A DNA stretch of 24,761 nt from Moraxellaceae bacterium (lineage in GTDB: Bacteria; Pseudomonadota; Gammaproteobacteria; Pseudomonadales; Moraxellaceae). Location: positions 1 through 24,761 of the forward strand of contig DPJB01000014.1 in NCBI GenBank assembly GCA_003543245.1. Direction: 5' to 3'. This document shows, in pieces, positions 8,486-16,459 of the stretch. The notes under the pieces were generated by a model, which saw only the letters and a program-made list of their open reading frames with translations, was not told the DNA's origin and made no database searches. Made by a program: the position numbers and the translations under genes. How positions within the stretch are numbered: the stretch's first letter is position 1; each line of letters begins with the position of its first letter.

Positions 8486-11400
8486 ATGTCTGCTCCTTCT
8501 GCCCGATCCCGTCTGCGTGAAGCGATTGACGCCTGTCTGTCCCGGGACCGTCCGCGCCTGCGCAAGCGTCTGCGTGACCTGGACAGCATCAAGTCGCCAG
8601 AGCAGCGGGCGGAGAAGCAGACCGCCCTGGAGCAGTCGATTGCCACCTCGCAGGCGGCTGTGGCCAGTCGTCAGGCCAATATCCCGGCCCTGAGCTATCC
8701 GGACAACCTGCCGGTATCAGCCCGCGCCGATGACATCATTGCGGCGATTCGTGAACACCAGGTGGTTGTGCTGGCGGGCGAGACCGGTTCCGGCAAGACC
8801 ACCCAGTTGCCCAAACTGGCTCTGGCGGCCGGGCGCGGTGTGCATGGCTATATCGGTCATACCCAGCCACGCCGTATTGCGGCACGGGCGGTTGCTGCCC
8901 GTATCGCGGAAGAGCTGGACCTGCCCTTCGGGGACAAGGTTGGCTACAAGGTGCGCTTTACCGACGAGTTCTCGCCGGATGGCTACATCAAGCTGATGAC
9001 CGATGGCGTGCTGCTGGCCGAACTGGCGCACGACCGTTTTCTCAACGCCTACGACACCATCATTATTGATGAAGCGCACGAGCGCTCGCTCAATATCGAT
9101 TTTCTGCTGGGCGTGCTGAAAAAGCTGCTGCCCAAGCGGCCCGATCTCAAGGTGATCATCACCTCTGCCACCATTGATGTGGAACGTTTCAGCCGGCATT
9201 TTGCCGATGCGTCCGGCAAGGGTGCCCCGGTGATTCTGGTGGAGGGCCGCACCTACCCGGTGGAAGTACTTTATCGGCCGCTCAGTACCGATGTGGTGGC
9301 GTCGGATGAAGACGAGGGTTTTGACGAGATAGAAGAAGCCATTCCCCGCGCGGTGCTGACGGCTGTCGAGGAGTGTCTGGAGCACGAGCGCACGCAGGGC
9401 CGTCGCGGGCAGGGCGACATCCTTGTTTTCTCCAGCAACGAACGCGAAATCCGCGAGATTGCAGACGTGCTGCGCAAGTACGGCCCACCGCATACCGAGG
9501 TGTTGCCCCTTTATGCACGCCTGTCGGTGAGTGAGCAGCAGAAAGTGTTCCAGACCGGCAGGGGGCGCCGCATTGTGATTGCCACCAACGTCGCGGAAAC
9601 CTCGTTGACGGTGCCCAATATCCATTACGTGATTGATCCGGGCTTTGCCCGTGTCAGCCGCTATTCCTATCGCAGCAAGGTGCAGCGCCTGCCGATTGAA
9701 GCTATCTCGCAAGCCAGCGCCAACCAGCGCAAGGGCCGCTGTGGCCGTATTGCGCCTGGCGTGTGCATTCGTCTCTATTCGGAGGCGGATTTTATCGGTC
9801 GTGACGAGTTCACCGTTCCGGAAGTACAGCGCACCAACCTGGCCGCCGTCATTCTGCAGATGGCAGCACTGCAGCTTGGCGATGTCGAAGAGTTTCCGTT
9901 CCTGGACGCACCGGATTCGCGTTATGTGAATGACGGTTTCCGTTTGCTGGAGGAGCTTGGCGCGGTTTCGGATGAACGACACCTCACCAGTGTTGGCAAG
10001 ACTCTGTCCCGGTTTCCCGTGGATCCACGCATTGCGCGCATGTTGCTGGAAGCGCGTGAGCGCGGGGCCCTGCGTGAAGTACTGATCATTGCGGCCGCCC
10101 TTGGCAGTCAGGACCCGCGCGACCGTCCGCATGACAAGCAGCAGGCGGCCGATGAACGACATGCGCAGTTCAGGCATCCCGATTCGGATTTTCTCTGGTA
10201 TGTGAAGCTTTGGGACACGCTGGAAGCGCAGCGTGGTGACCTCAGCGAGAACCAGCGCCGCGACTTTGCCCGCCGTCATTTCCTGTCGTGGTTGCGTCTG
10301 CGCGAATGGCGTGAAACCCACCGCCAGCTCAAGTTGCTGTGCCAGGACATGGACTGGCACGAAAACAAGGACGAGGCCGGTTACGAGGCGGTTCACCGTG
10401 CCTTGCTGGCCGGACTGTTGTCGCGCATTGCCCAGAAGCAGGAAGACCGCGAATACCTGGCCGCACGCGGACAGAAAGCCTTTGTGTTTCCCGGTTCGGT
10501 GCTGGCAAAAAAAGGCCCGCCCTGGCTGATGGCTGCAGATCTGGTGGAGACACAGCGCGTTTATGCCCGCACCGTCGCCAGAATCGAGCCGGAGTGGGCC
10601 GAAGCCGTTGCCGGCGACCTGCTCAAGCGCAAGTATTTCGAGCCGCACTGGGAGAAGCGTCAGGGCCGTGTTGTCGCCTACGAACAAACCTCGCTCTATG
10701 GCCTCATTCTAAATCCAAAGCGCAAGGTGGGTTACGAAGGCATCAATCGTGAGGAGTCGCGCGAGATTTTCATTCGTGCCGCACTGGTCGAAGGCGATGC
10801 CGAACTCAAGGCGGCATTTTTCAGGCATAACCGTGAGCTCATCGAAGAAGTGCGCGTGCTGGAAAACAAGGCACGTCGTCGCGATATCCTGATTGATGAA
10901 GAAACATTGTTTGCCTTTTACGACGAACGCATTCCTCCCGACATTGCCAGTCTGGCCAGTTTCGAAGGATGGCGCCGGACGGTTGAGCGCGAAGATGCCA
11001 GGCATCTGTTCCTGACGCGTGAATACCTGCTGGCCCGCGATGATGCCGAGGCCAGTGACACGGATTTCCCGGATGAGCTGGTCATGGGTGGCACTCGCTT
11101 TGCTCTGGAGTACTGTTTTGAACCGGGCCAGGCCGCCGATGGCGTGACCTTGCTGGTGCCCGCAGGTTTGCTGGACGAAGTGAGTGATGCACGACTGGCC
11201 TGGCTGGTGCCCGGCCTGTTGCCGCAGAAAATCGAGGCTCTGCTCAAAAACCTGCCCAAGCCGGTTCGCCGCCAGCTGGTGCCGGTACCGGATACGGCAG
11301 CGGCGCTGATACAGGAGCTGGCGGACGGGCAGGGCGAGTTGCCTGCACGGCTGATCGCGGCCCTGCGCCGCCGTGGGGTTGTCATCAGCCCGGAAGAGTT

Positions 11401-12424
11401 GCCGGAGGAGAGCCTGCCGGACCACTGCCGTTTCAATATCCGGGTGCTGGGCGAAAAACAGCAGGTGCTCGCCGAAGGGCGCGACCTGCTGGCGTTGCGG
11501 CGCGGCCTGCGCGAGCAGGGTGGGCAGGCCATCAAGGCCCCGGCGGCCCTCGGGCTGGAGCGTACGGGCCTGACGGACTGGCCGGATGTCGACATTCCCG
11601 AATCGGTCGAGATGACCGTAAAAGGCATGCAGAGCCGTGCCTACCCGGCTCTGGTCGAGGTGGACGGCAAGGTCGATCTGCGCCTGTTTGCCACCCGGCG
11701 AGAGGCCGAAATCGCCCATCCGCAGGGGCTTAACGCCCTGTTCCGCCTCAAGTGTGCTGCCGAATTCCGACAGGCGGCCAAGCGGCTAGGGGATAACAAA
11801 ACCCTGACCCTGCAGTTTGCTCCCTATGGAAACCGGGCCAGTCTGGAGGCCCGGTTTGCCATCGCATTGTCCGACCAGATCTTTGTGGCGGGTCAGTCAC
11901 TGGTTTACACTCGCGAGTCCTTTGAGCAGCGTTTGAGTGGCCGCAGGCCGCTTATCCTGTCCGAAGCCGAGCGCATGACCGGGGTGGTTACCCGCAGTTA
12001 TGCAGCGGCAGCTGCCGTGCAGGCACGCCTGGCAGACTTCAAGGCCCCGGTGTTTGCGCGGGCAGTGGCGGACATCCGGGCACAGCTAAAGGCGTTACAG
12101 CTGGAGGATTTTCTCGGCTCCGTGCCGTTTGATCGATGGCAGCACTACCCGCGCTATTTCAGCGCGCTGGCGTTGCGGCTCGACAAGCTGCCAAACAATG
12201 TAGTGAAGGATGATCTTGCGTCGGCAGAAATGAGCCGGCGCTGGCAGGAATACGAAGCGCGACGCCAGCAATTGCTGGCGCGTGATATCGATGCAGCCGC
12301 CCTTACGGATTACCGGTGGCTGCTGGAAGAATACCGCGTCTCGCTGTTTGCCCAGACCCTCAAGACCGCTGTGCCGGTATCGGCCTCACGTCTCGACAAG
12401 CTCTGGGGCGAGATTCCAAAATAA
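8486..12424 (+). CDS. hrpA: ATP-dependent RNA helicase HrpA
   Basis: A 1312-aa DEAH-box RNA helicase, essentially the length of E. coli HrpA (1300 aa). It has Walker A GETGSGKT (98-105), the DEAH box (195-198), SAT (ITSATIDVERF) and motif VI QRKGRCGR (414-421). The winged-helix/ratchet (HA2) and OB-fold regions follow, then the long bacterial HrpA-specific C-terminal region (DUF3418). HrpA acts on mRNA processing and on rescue of stalled or collided ribosomes. The frame is open back to 8402, but the ATG at 8486 gives an N-terminus that looks like the family (MSAPSARSRLREAID). No good Shine-Dalgarno sequence is visible before it, so the start is a little uncertain. Confidence 0.95.
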   Translation: MSAPSARSRLREAIDACLSRDRPRLRKRLRDLDSIKSPEQRAEKQTALEQSIATSQAAVASRQANIPALSYPDNLPVSARADDIIAAIREHQVVVLAGETGSGKTTQLPKLALAAGRGVHGYIGHTQPRRIAARAVAARIAEELDLPFGDKVGYKVRFTDEFSPDGYIKLMTDGVLLAELAHDRFLNAYDTIIIDEAHERSLNIDFLLGVLKKLLPKRPDLKVIITSATIDVERFSRHFADASGKGAPVILVEGRTYPVEVLYRPLSTDVVASDEDEGFDEIEEAIPRAVLTAVEECLEHERTQGRRGQGDILVFSSNEREIREIADVLRKYGPPHTEVLPLYARLSVSEQQKVFQTGRGRRIVIATNVAETSLTVPNIHYVIDPGFARVSRYSYRSKVQRLPIEAISQASANQRKGRCGRIAPGVCIRLYSEADFIGRDEFTVPEVQRTNLAAVILQMAALQLGDVEEFPFLDAPDSRYVNDGFRLLEELGAVSDERHLTSVGKTLSRFPVDPRIARMLLEARERGALREVLIIAAALGSQDPRDRPHDKQQAADERHAQFRHPDSDFLWYVKLWDTLEAQRGDLSENQRRDFARRHFLSWLRLREWRETHRQLKLLCQDMDWHENKDEAGYEAVHRALLAGLLSRIAQKQEDREYLAARGQKAFVFPGSVLAKKGPPWLMAADLVETQRVYARTVARIEPEWAEAVAGDLLKRKYFEPHWEKRQGRVVAYEQTSLYGLILNPKRKVGYEGINREESREIFIRAALVEGDAELKAAFFRHNRELIEEVRVLENKARRRDILIDEETLFAFYDERIPPDIASLASFEGWRRTVEREDARHLFLTREYLLARDDAEASDTDFPDELVMGGTRFALEYCFEPGQAADGVTLLVPAGLLDEVSDARLAWLVPGLLPQKIEALLKNLPKPVRRQLVPVPDTAAALIQELADGQGELPARLIAALRRRGVVISPEELPEESLPDHCRFNIRVLGEKQQVLAEGRDLLALRRGLREQGGQAIKAPAALGLERTGLTDWPDVDIPESVEMTVKGMQSRAYPALVEVDGKVDLRLFATRREAEIAHPQGLNALFRLKCAAEFRQAAKRLGDNKTLTLQFAPYGNRASLEARFAIALSDQIFVAGQSLVYTRESFEQRLSGRRPLILSEAERMTGVVTRSYAAAAAVQARLADFKAPVFARAVADIRAQLKALQLEDFLGSVPFDRWQHYPRYFSALALRLDKLPNNVVKDDLASAEMSRRWQEYEARRQQLLARDIDAAALTDYRWLLEEYRVSLFAQTLKTAVPVSASRLDKLWGEIPK

Positions 12425-12457
12425 AAGGGCTTGGCCCGCACACAGGTAAACAGTTTC

Positions 12458-13579
12458 ATGAAGCAGATCGTTATCAGCGGTACAGGTCTTTTTACGCCGT
12501 CCGAAAGCATCAGCAACGACGAACTGGTCGCATCTTTCAATGAGTACGGCATCCGCTTCAACGAGCGCAACGCTGAGGCCATTGAACGTGGCGAGATCAA
12601 GGCCATGGGGCCATCCAATGCCGAGTTCATCGAAAAGGCCTCTGGCATCAAGTCACGTTTCGTCATCAACAAGTCCGGCATCATTGATCCGGACCGCCTG
12701 TACCCGGTCATTCCCGAGCGTAGCGATGAAGAACATTCGCTGCAGTGCGAAATGGCCATCTCTGCCATTAACGAGGCACTCAGACAGGCCAACAAGACCG
12801 TAGACGACATTGATGCCGTGATCGTTGCCTGCTCCAACATGCAGCGGCCCTATCCCGCCATGTCGATCGAGATCCAGGCTGCCATGGGTATCAAGGGCTG
12901 GGCCTTCGACATGAATGTGGCCTGTTCGTCGGCCACATTTGGTCTGCAGATGGCAACAGACTCAATCCGTTCCGGTTCGGCACGATGTGTACTGATGGTC
13001 AATCCGGAAATTTGCTCGGGGCATCTGGAGTGGCGTGACCGCGACTGCCATTTCATTTTTGGTGATGTCTGCACGGCAGTGGTGATCGAATCTGCCGAGA
13101 CCTGCACGGCAGCCAATTCGTTTGAAATCATTGGCACCAAGTTGCAGACCCAGTTCTCCAACAACATCCGCAACAATTTCGGTTTCCTTAACCGTTGCGA
13201 CGATTCCGGTGTCGGCCAGCGTGACAAGCTGTTTGTGCAGCATGGTCGCAAGGTGTTCAAGGAAGTCTGCCCAATGGTAGCCGAGCAGATCTCTGCGCAT
13301 CTGGACGAGTTGTCCGTGCCGGTGGAGCAGGTAAAGCGCATGTGGCTGCATCAGGCCAACCTCAGCATGAATGACCTGATTGCCAAGCGTGTGCTGGGCC
13401 GTGACTTCACCCGTGAAGAGGCCCCGGTCATTCTGGACCAGTATGCCAATACCAGCTCGGCGGGCTCCATCATTGCGTTCCATCTGCACCGTGACGATAT
13501 CAAGTCGGGCGACACCGGGGTGATCTGCTCCTTTGGTGCGGGGTATTCGATTGGCAGCATCATCGTGCGCAAGCGCTGA
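12458..13579 (+). CDS. Beta-ketoacyl-ACP synthase III family protein (PA3286-like)
   Basis: A 373-aa thiolase-fold condensing enzyme. The Cys-His-Asn triad of KAS III is visible: Cys156 in NVACSSATFG, His298 in WLHQANLSMN and Asn331 in QYANTSSAGS. At 373 residues, with an extended N-terminal third, it is longer than housekeeping FabH (~320 aa). From memory it matches the P. aeruginosa PA3286 group, which condenses a C8 acyl-CoA from beta-oxidation with malonyl-ACP to feed fatty acid synthesis. That specific role is transferred, not shown. ATG 12458 follows AGGT by about ten bases; a TTG at 12431 is a weaker alternative. It lies 33 bases after hrpA and is followed by a strong hairpin. Confidence 0.85.
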   Translation: MKQIVISGTGLFTPSESISNDELVASFNEYGIRFNERNAEAIERGEIKAMGPSNAEFIEKASGIKSRFVINKSGIIDPDRLYPVIPERSDEEHSLQCEMAISAINEALRQANKTVDDIDAVIVACSNMQRPYPAMSIEIQAAMGIKGWAFDMNVACSSATFGLQMATDSIRSGSARCVLMVNPEICSGHLEWRDRDCHFIFGDVCTAVVIESAETCTAANSFEIIGTKLQTQFSNNIRNNFGFLNRCDDSGVGQRDKLFVQHGRKVFKEVCPMVAEQISAHLDELSVPVEQVKRMWLHQANLSMNDLIAKRVLGRDFTREEAPVILDQYANTSSAGSIIAFHLHRDDIKSGDTGVICSFGAGYSIGSIIVRKR

Positions 13580-13596
13580 TCAATGGTTACAAACTG

Positions 13597-13637
13597 ATAC
13601 GCAAAGGCCGCATCCGAACGATGCGGCCTTTGCGTAT
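13597..13637 (+). terminator. 18-bp perfect hairpin after the KAS III gene
   Basis: The arms 13597-13614 and 13620-13637 are exact reverse complements around a 5-base loop (CGAAC), starting 18 bases after the stop codon. The GC-rich core GGCCGCATC is flanked by AAA/TTT. There is no long T-run after it, so termination would rest mainly on the stem; it could act in both directions. It separates the hrpA/KAS unit from the metallophore locus. Confidence 0.75.
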
Positions 13638-13793
13638 ATAGGGTGTACCAACCGGATTATTAGCTGTCACATTGTTTTTACCATCGGGTTGTAACAAGTT
13701 GGCGCTTCCGCCATCAGATAAGGGAAGCTGCCTCGCAGCCCATGTTTCACACACTCGCGCCAGACGGCGCCAATCATGTAAAGGAGTAACACC
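13638..13793 (+). promoter_or_regulatory. Leader/promoter region of the hvfA operon
   Basis: This is a noncoding stretch of about 155 bases before the precursor gene. GTAAC at 13691-13695 resembles the -35 element of ECF-sigma promoters used by bufferin-type operons. The matching -10 element at 16-17 bases (ATCA/TCAG) is poor, so this is only a candidate. Small hairpins (GCTGC/GCAGC near 13726-13738, GGCGC/GCGCC nearby) could form in the leader. A strong ribosome binding site, AAAGGAG, stands just before the ATG at 13794, as expected for a highly translated precursor. Confidence 0.4.
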
Positions 13794-14141
13794 ATGTCCA
13801 GACTCAGCACCCTAACCCCGATTGCTGCTGTGCTTGCCGTTTCCCTGTCCGGCGTTAGCCAGGCTGCCGAAAATCCGTTTGCCGCCAAGCCGCTGTCCAG
13901 CGGATTCACCGTGGCGGCTCATCACGAGGCCGGCAAGGAAGGCAAGTGTGGTGAAGGCAAGTGCGGCACCAAGGCAGACGACAAGGTCGCCAAAGAGGGC
14001 AAGTGCGGCGAAGGCAAATGCGGCACCAAGAAAGATGCAGCTGCCACCAAGTCAACTGATGCCAAGAAGGACGACAAGTCTGCCAAAGAAGGCAAGTGTG
14101 GCGAAGGCAAGTGCGGTACCAAGACTTACGGCGTGAACTGA
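13794..14141 (+). CDS. hvfA: HvfA/bufferin-type RiPP precursor with six EGKCG motifs
   Basis: A 115-aa precursor. A Sec signal peptide (hydrophobic core 9-20, cleavage near SQA-AE at 24/25) is followed by a lysine- and glycine-rich low-complexity mature region. KEGKCGEGKCGTK occurs three times (residues 48-60, 67-79, 98-110), giving six EGKCG pentapeptides; all six cysteines lie in them. In characterised relatives (Haemophilus HvfA, Caulobacter bufferins) these cysteines are converted by a DUF692 enzyme into copper-binding heterocycles (oxazolone/thioamide or thiooxazole). The peptide is exported and binds or buffers copper. AAGGAG precedes the ATG. HvfB, HvfC and HvfD genes follow directly. 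The class is well supported by motif plus context; the exact modification here is inferred. Confidence 0.9.
   Translation: MSRLSTLTPIAAVLAVSLSGVSQAAENPFAAKPLSSGFTVAAHHEAGKEGKCGEGKCGTKADDKVAKEGKCGEGKCGTKKDAAATKSTDAKKDDKSAKEGKCGEGKCGTKTYGVN
13935..14123 (+). repeat. Three 39-bp direct repeats coding for the double EGKCG unit
   Basis: The units lie at 13935-13973, 13992-14030 and 14085-14123 within hvfA. Each encodes KEGKCGEGKCGTK and they differ only at silent positions (for example TGT/TGC, GGC/GGT, GAA/GAG). The spacers are 6 and 18 codons long and rich in Lys, Asp and Ala. Near-identity at the DNA level suggests the motif number grew by internal duplication. Confidence 0.9.
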
Positions 14142-14169
14142 GTCAACCCCGAAAAGAGCCACCGGAACC

Positions 14170-15036
14170 ATGATCATGACGCAACCGGATTCACGCTTTA
14201 TGGTTGAGGGTGCCGGTCTCGGCCTCCGTCGCAGCTTCATGCAGGAGCTGGCGACGGAGGAGCTTCCGGATGTTCCCGATTTTTTCGAGATTGCGCCGGA
14301 AAACTGGATGGGTATGGGCGGGCGTTATGGCCGCACCTTGCGCCAGTTCACCGAGCGTCATCCATTTGTGTGTCATGGCCTATCTTTGTCCATAGGCGGT
14401 CCGCAGCCACTGGACATGCAGTTTCTCGACGACCTTCGCCGGTTTCTGGATACACACCAGATTCGTCTGTACTCCGAGCACCTGAGCTACACCACCGACG
14501 ACGGTCATCTGTATGACCTGCTGCCCATTCCCTTCACGCATGAAGCGGCCCGCTATGTGGCAGAGCGCGTGCAACAGGTGCAGGACGTACTGGGCCGCCG
14601 GATTGCCCTGGAAAATGTTTCGTATTACGCCGCGCCGGGTCAGGAAATGTCCGAGCAGGATTTCCTGCTGGAAGTCCTGCAGCGCGCCGACTGTGACCTG
14701 TTGCTGGATGTGAACAACATCTACGTCAACAGCATCAATCACCGTTACGACGCCAATGCCTTTCTTGATGCAATGCCGGCAGAGCGGGTGTCCTATATCC
14801 ATATCGCCGGTCATTACGAAGAAGCGCCGGATTTGCGCGTGGATACCCATGGTGCCGATGTGATTCCGGAGGTCTGGCAACTGCTTGACCGCACCTACAA
14901 GCGGCTGGGCGCAGTGCCCACTTTGCTTGAACGAGATTTCAACATTCCTGCATTGTCCGTGCTGCTGCAGGAAATGGGGCTGATTCGCCAGCACCAGCAG
15001 CCGTTCACTACATCCGGGGTGCGCCATGCCGGTTGA
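14170..15036 (+). CDS. hvfB: DUF692 multinuclear non-heme iron oxidative enzyme (MNIO), HvfB-like
   Basis: A 288-aa TIM-barrel enzyme of the MbnB/DUF692 family. Likely iron-ligand motifs are visible: His69 (CHGLS), Glu103-His104 (SEHLSY), Glu148 (ENVSYY), Asp180 and Asn182-183 (LDVNNIYV), His211 and His215 (HIAGH), Asp225-His227 (DTHG) and Glu254 (LLERDF). In relatives the enzyme uses a 2-3 iron cluster and O2 to turn EGKCG cysteines into heterocycles, acting with HvfC in the cytoplasm before export. It begins 28 bases after hvfA and overlaps hvfC by 11 bases. A second in-frame ATG at 14176 has better spacing to GGAA (14164-14167) and may be the real start. Family is certain; the exact chemistry is inferred from the precursor motif. 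Confidence 0.92.
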   Translation: MIMTQPDSRFMVEGAGLGLRRSFMQELATEELPDVPDFFEIAPENWMGMGGRYGRTLRQFTERHPFVCHGLSLSIGGPQPLDMQFLDDLRRFLDTHQIRLYSEHLSYTTDDGHLYDLLPIPFTHEAARYVAERVQQVQDVLGRRIALENVSYYAAPGQEMSEQDFLLEVLQRADCDLLLDVNNIYVNSINHRYDANAFLDAMPAERVSYIHIAGHYEEAPDLRVDTHGADVIPEVWQLLDRTYKRLGAVPTLLERDFNIPALSVLLQEMGLIRQHQQPFTTSGVRHAG

Positions 15037-15811
15037 TGAGCGTCCTGCATTCCAGCAGGTACAAAAGCAGATGACCGACTGGCTGCGTGATCCGGACAAT
15101 GCGCCGGCACCTGCCGTTGAGGCGCGCCGGCTGGCCATTTACCGCGACCTTTTCTTCAACAACGTTCGCGATTTTGTCGAGAATGCCTATCCGGTTCTCA
15201 AGCGTCTGCTGCCAGAGGAAGAGTGGTCTGCCCTGGTTCGCGATTTTTTCTCTCAGCATCGCTGCGAGAGTCCCTACTTTCGTGATATTTCGCTGGAGTT
15301 CCGTAACTGGATGGAGGCAGCGCGCATGGAGTTCATGGCGACAAAGCCCTGGGTGCAGGAATTGCTGCATTACGAGTGGATGGAACTGGCCGCCGAGTGC
15401 GCCGAGACGGACAGCACGGATGTGACCATCAATGCTGACGGTGATCTGCTGGCCGAACGGCCTGTAGTGCGCGAGAGTGTGTGGCCGCTGGTGTATCGCT
15501 GGCCCGTGCATGCGCTTGATCCGGACATGCTCGATGCGACATCCCCGCCTGAGCTACCCACGTTCCTGATTGTGTATCGCGACGCAGAAGATGCCGTGCG
15601 TTTTCTGCAGGTGAATGCCCTGACGGCACGCCTGGTCGAATTGCTCCAGCTCAATACGCATCACTCCGGCAGCGCCGTGCTGGAGCAGCTGGCCGGTGAG
15701 GCAGGTTTTACTGATGCGGCGGCATTCCTGTCTGCAGGCAACGACATGCTCGCAGACCTTCGTCGACAAGGCATCGTGGCGGGCACGGCATTCTCTGGCA
15801 ATCACATGTAA
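15026..15811 (+). CDS. hvfC: HvfC-like MNIO partner protein (DUF2063)
   Basis: A 261-aa protein of the DUF2063 family, often mis-named a putative DNA-binding protein. The N-terminal helical half is typical: ARRLAIYRDLFFNNV, ENAYPVLKRLLPEEEW and SPYFRDISLEF. In the MNIO systems studied, this partner binds the leader or signal region of the precursor, forms a complex with the iron enzyme and is needed for activity. The C-terminal half (from about residue 150) is a winged-helix-like peptide-recognition region; that placement is inference. The start ATG lies inside the end of hvfB (11-base overlap), so the two are translationally coupled and made together. Confidence 0.88.
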   Translation: MPVDERPAFQQVQKQMTDWLRDPDNAPAPAVEARRLAIYRDLFFNNVRDFVENAYPVLKRLLPEEEWSALVRDFFSQHRCESPYFRDISLEFRNWMEAARMEFMATKPWVQELLHYEWMELAAECAETDSTDVTINADGDLLAERPVVRESVWPLVYRWPVHALDPDMLDATSPPELPTFLIVYRDAEDAVRFLQVNALTARLVELLQLNTHHSGSAVLEQLAGEAGFTDAAAFLSAGNDMLADLRRQGIVAGTAFSGNHM

Positions 15812-15880
15812 CAACCGCATCCGGCACGCATCAAAGCTGCACCATTTCAGCCACTCATCATTTCCTTGCGGAGTTATTCA

Positions 15881-16396
15881 ATGAACGCGCTTATTGACCG
15901 CCTGCAGCGCTGGGACGACCGCTTTCGCGATGTGTCCATCTGGTTTGGCAGCTTTGCCCCGGGACTTCTGCTGCGGTTGCTGCTGGCTTACGAGTTCATG
16001 GAGGCAGGCCTCTCGAAATATCACGGGCAAAACTGGTTTGCCGACATCCAGAGCCAGTTCCCGTTTCCGTTCAACGTGATCCCGGTGGATGTTTCCTGGT
16101 TCATTGCCACCTGGGCCGAAATCCTTGGTGCCGCCTTGCTGGTACTGGGGTTGGGCACCCGCTATGTGGCGGGCATGCTCATGGTGCTTACCTTCGTGGC
16201 GGCCTATGCCGTGCATTTTCCGGCAGACTGGTCCAGCCTTGCCGAGCTCTGGAAGGGGTATGCCATTTCGGATGACGGGTTTGGCAACTACAAGCTGCCC
16301 CTGCTGTTTTTCCTGATGTTCATGGTGTTGTTGGGGCAGGGACCGGGGCGCCTGAGCCTGGATCATCTGATTGCCAGGCGTACAGGGCGTGCCTGA
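15881..16396 (+). CDS. hvfD: DoxX-family membrane protein, HvfD-like
   Basis: A 171-aa DoxX family protein with about four transmembrane helices (roughly residues 20-40, 65-85, 90-110, 135-155). LLLRLLLAYEFMEAGLSKY early in the protein is a typical DoxX signature. In Hvf/bufferin loci a DoxX gene is commonly the fourth member; its exact job (membrane redox partner or help in export) is unproven. GGAG 7 bases before ATG 15881 fixes the start; the TTG five codons earlier is unlikely. A gap of 69 bases separates it from hvfC, with no terminator seen, so it is probably co-transcribed. Three Trp/aromatic-rich loops face the periplasm side. Confidence 0.82.
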   Translation: MNALIDRLQRWDDRFRDVSIWFGSFAPGLLLRLLLAYEFMEAGLSKYHGQNWFADIQSQFPFPFNVIPVDVSWFIATWAEILGAALLVLGLGTRYVAGMLMVLTFVAAYAVHFPADWSSLAELWKGYAISDDGFGNYKLPLLFFLMFMVLLGQGPGRLSLDHLIARRTGRA

Positions 16397-16459
16397 TTTC
16401 CCTCCAGCCCCAAGGACGCCTAGAATGCCCGGCTTTGATACAGGTACAGGATAGTACTG

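Noticed and set aside
8717..10687. 656-aa minus-strand frame opposite hrpA
   Set aside because: It lies entirely within hrpA, whose helicase motifs are intact; the composition is that of a complement frame (His/Gln/Arg rich) with no domain.
13922..14122. Minus-strand low-complexity frame (His/Leu/Pro/Ser repeats) opposite hvfA
   Set aside because: It merely mirrors the EGKCG coding repeats on the other strand.
13935..14123. Possible CRISPR array
   Set aside because: Only three repeats, in frame, coding for the EGKCG unit, with spacers of unequal length that are themselves coding.
16421..16426. TAGAAT as a -10 box for mlaA
   Set aside because: No acceptable -35 sequence at the right distance; mlaA may simply be read from the hvf transcript or from a weak promoter.
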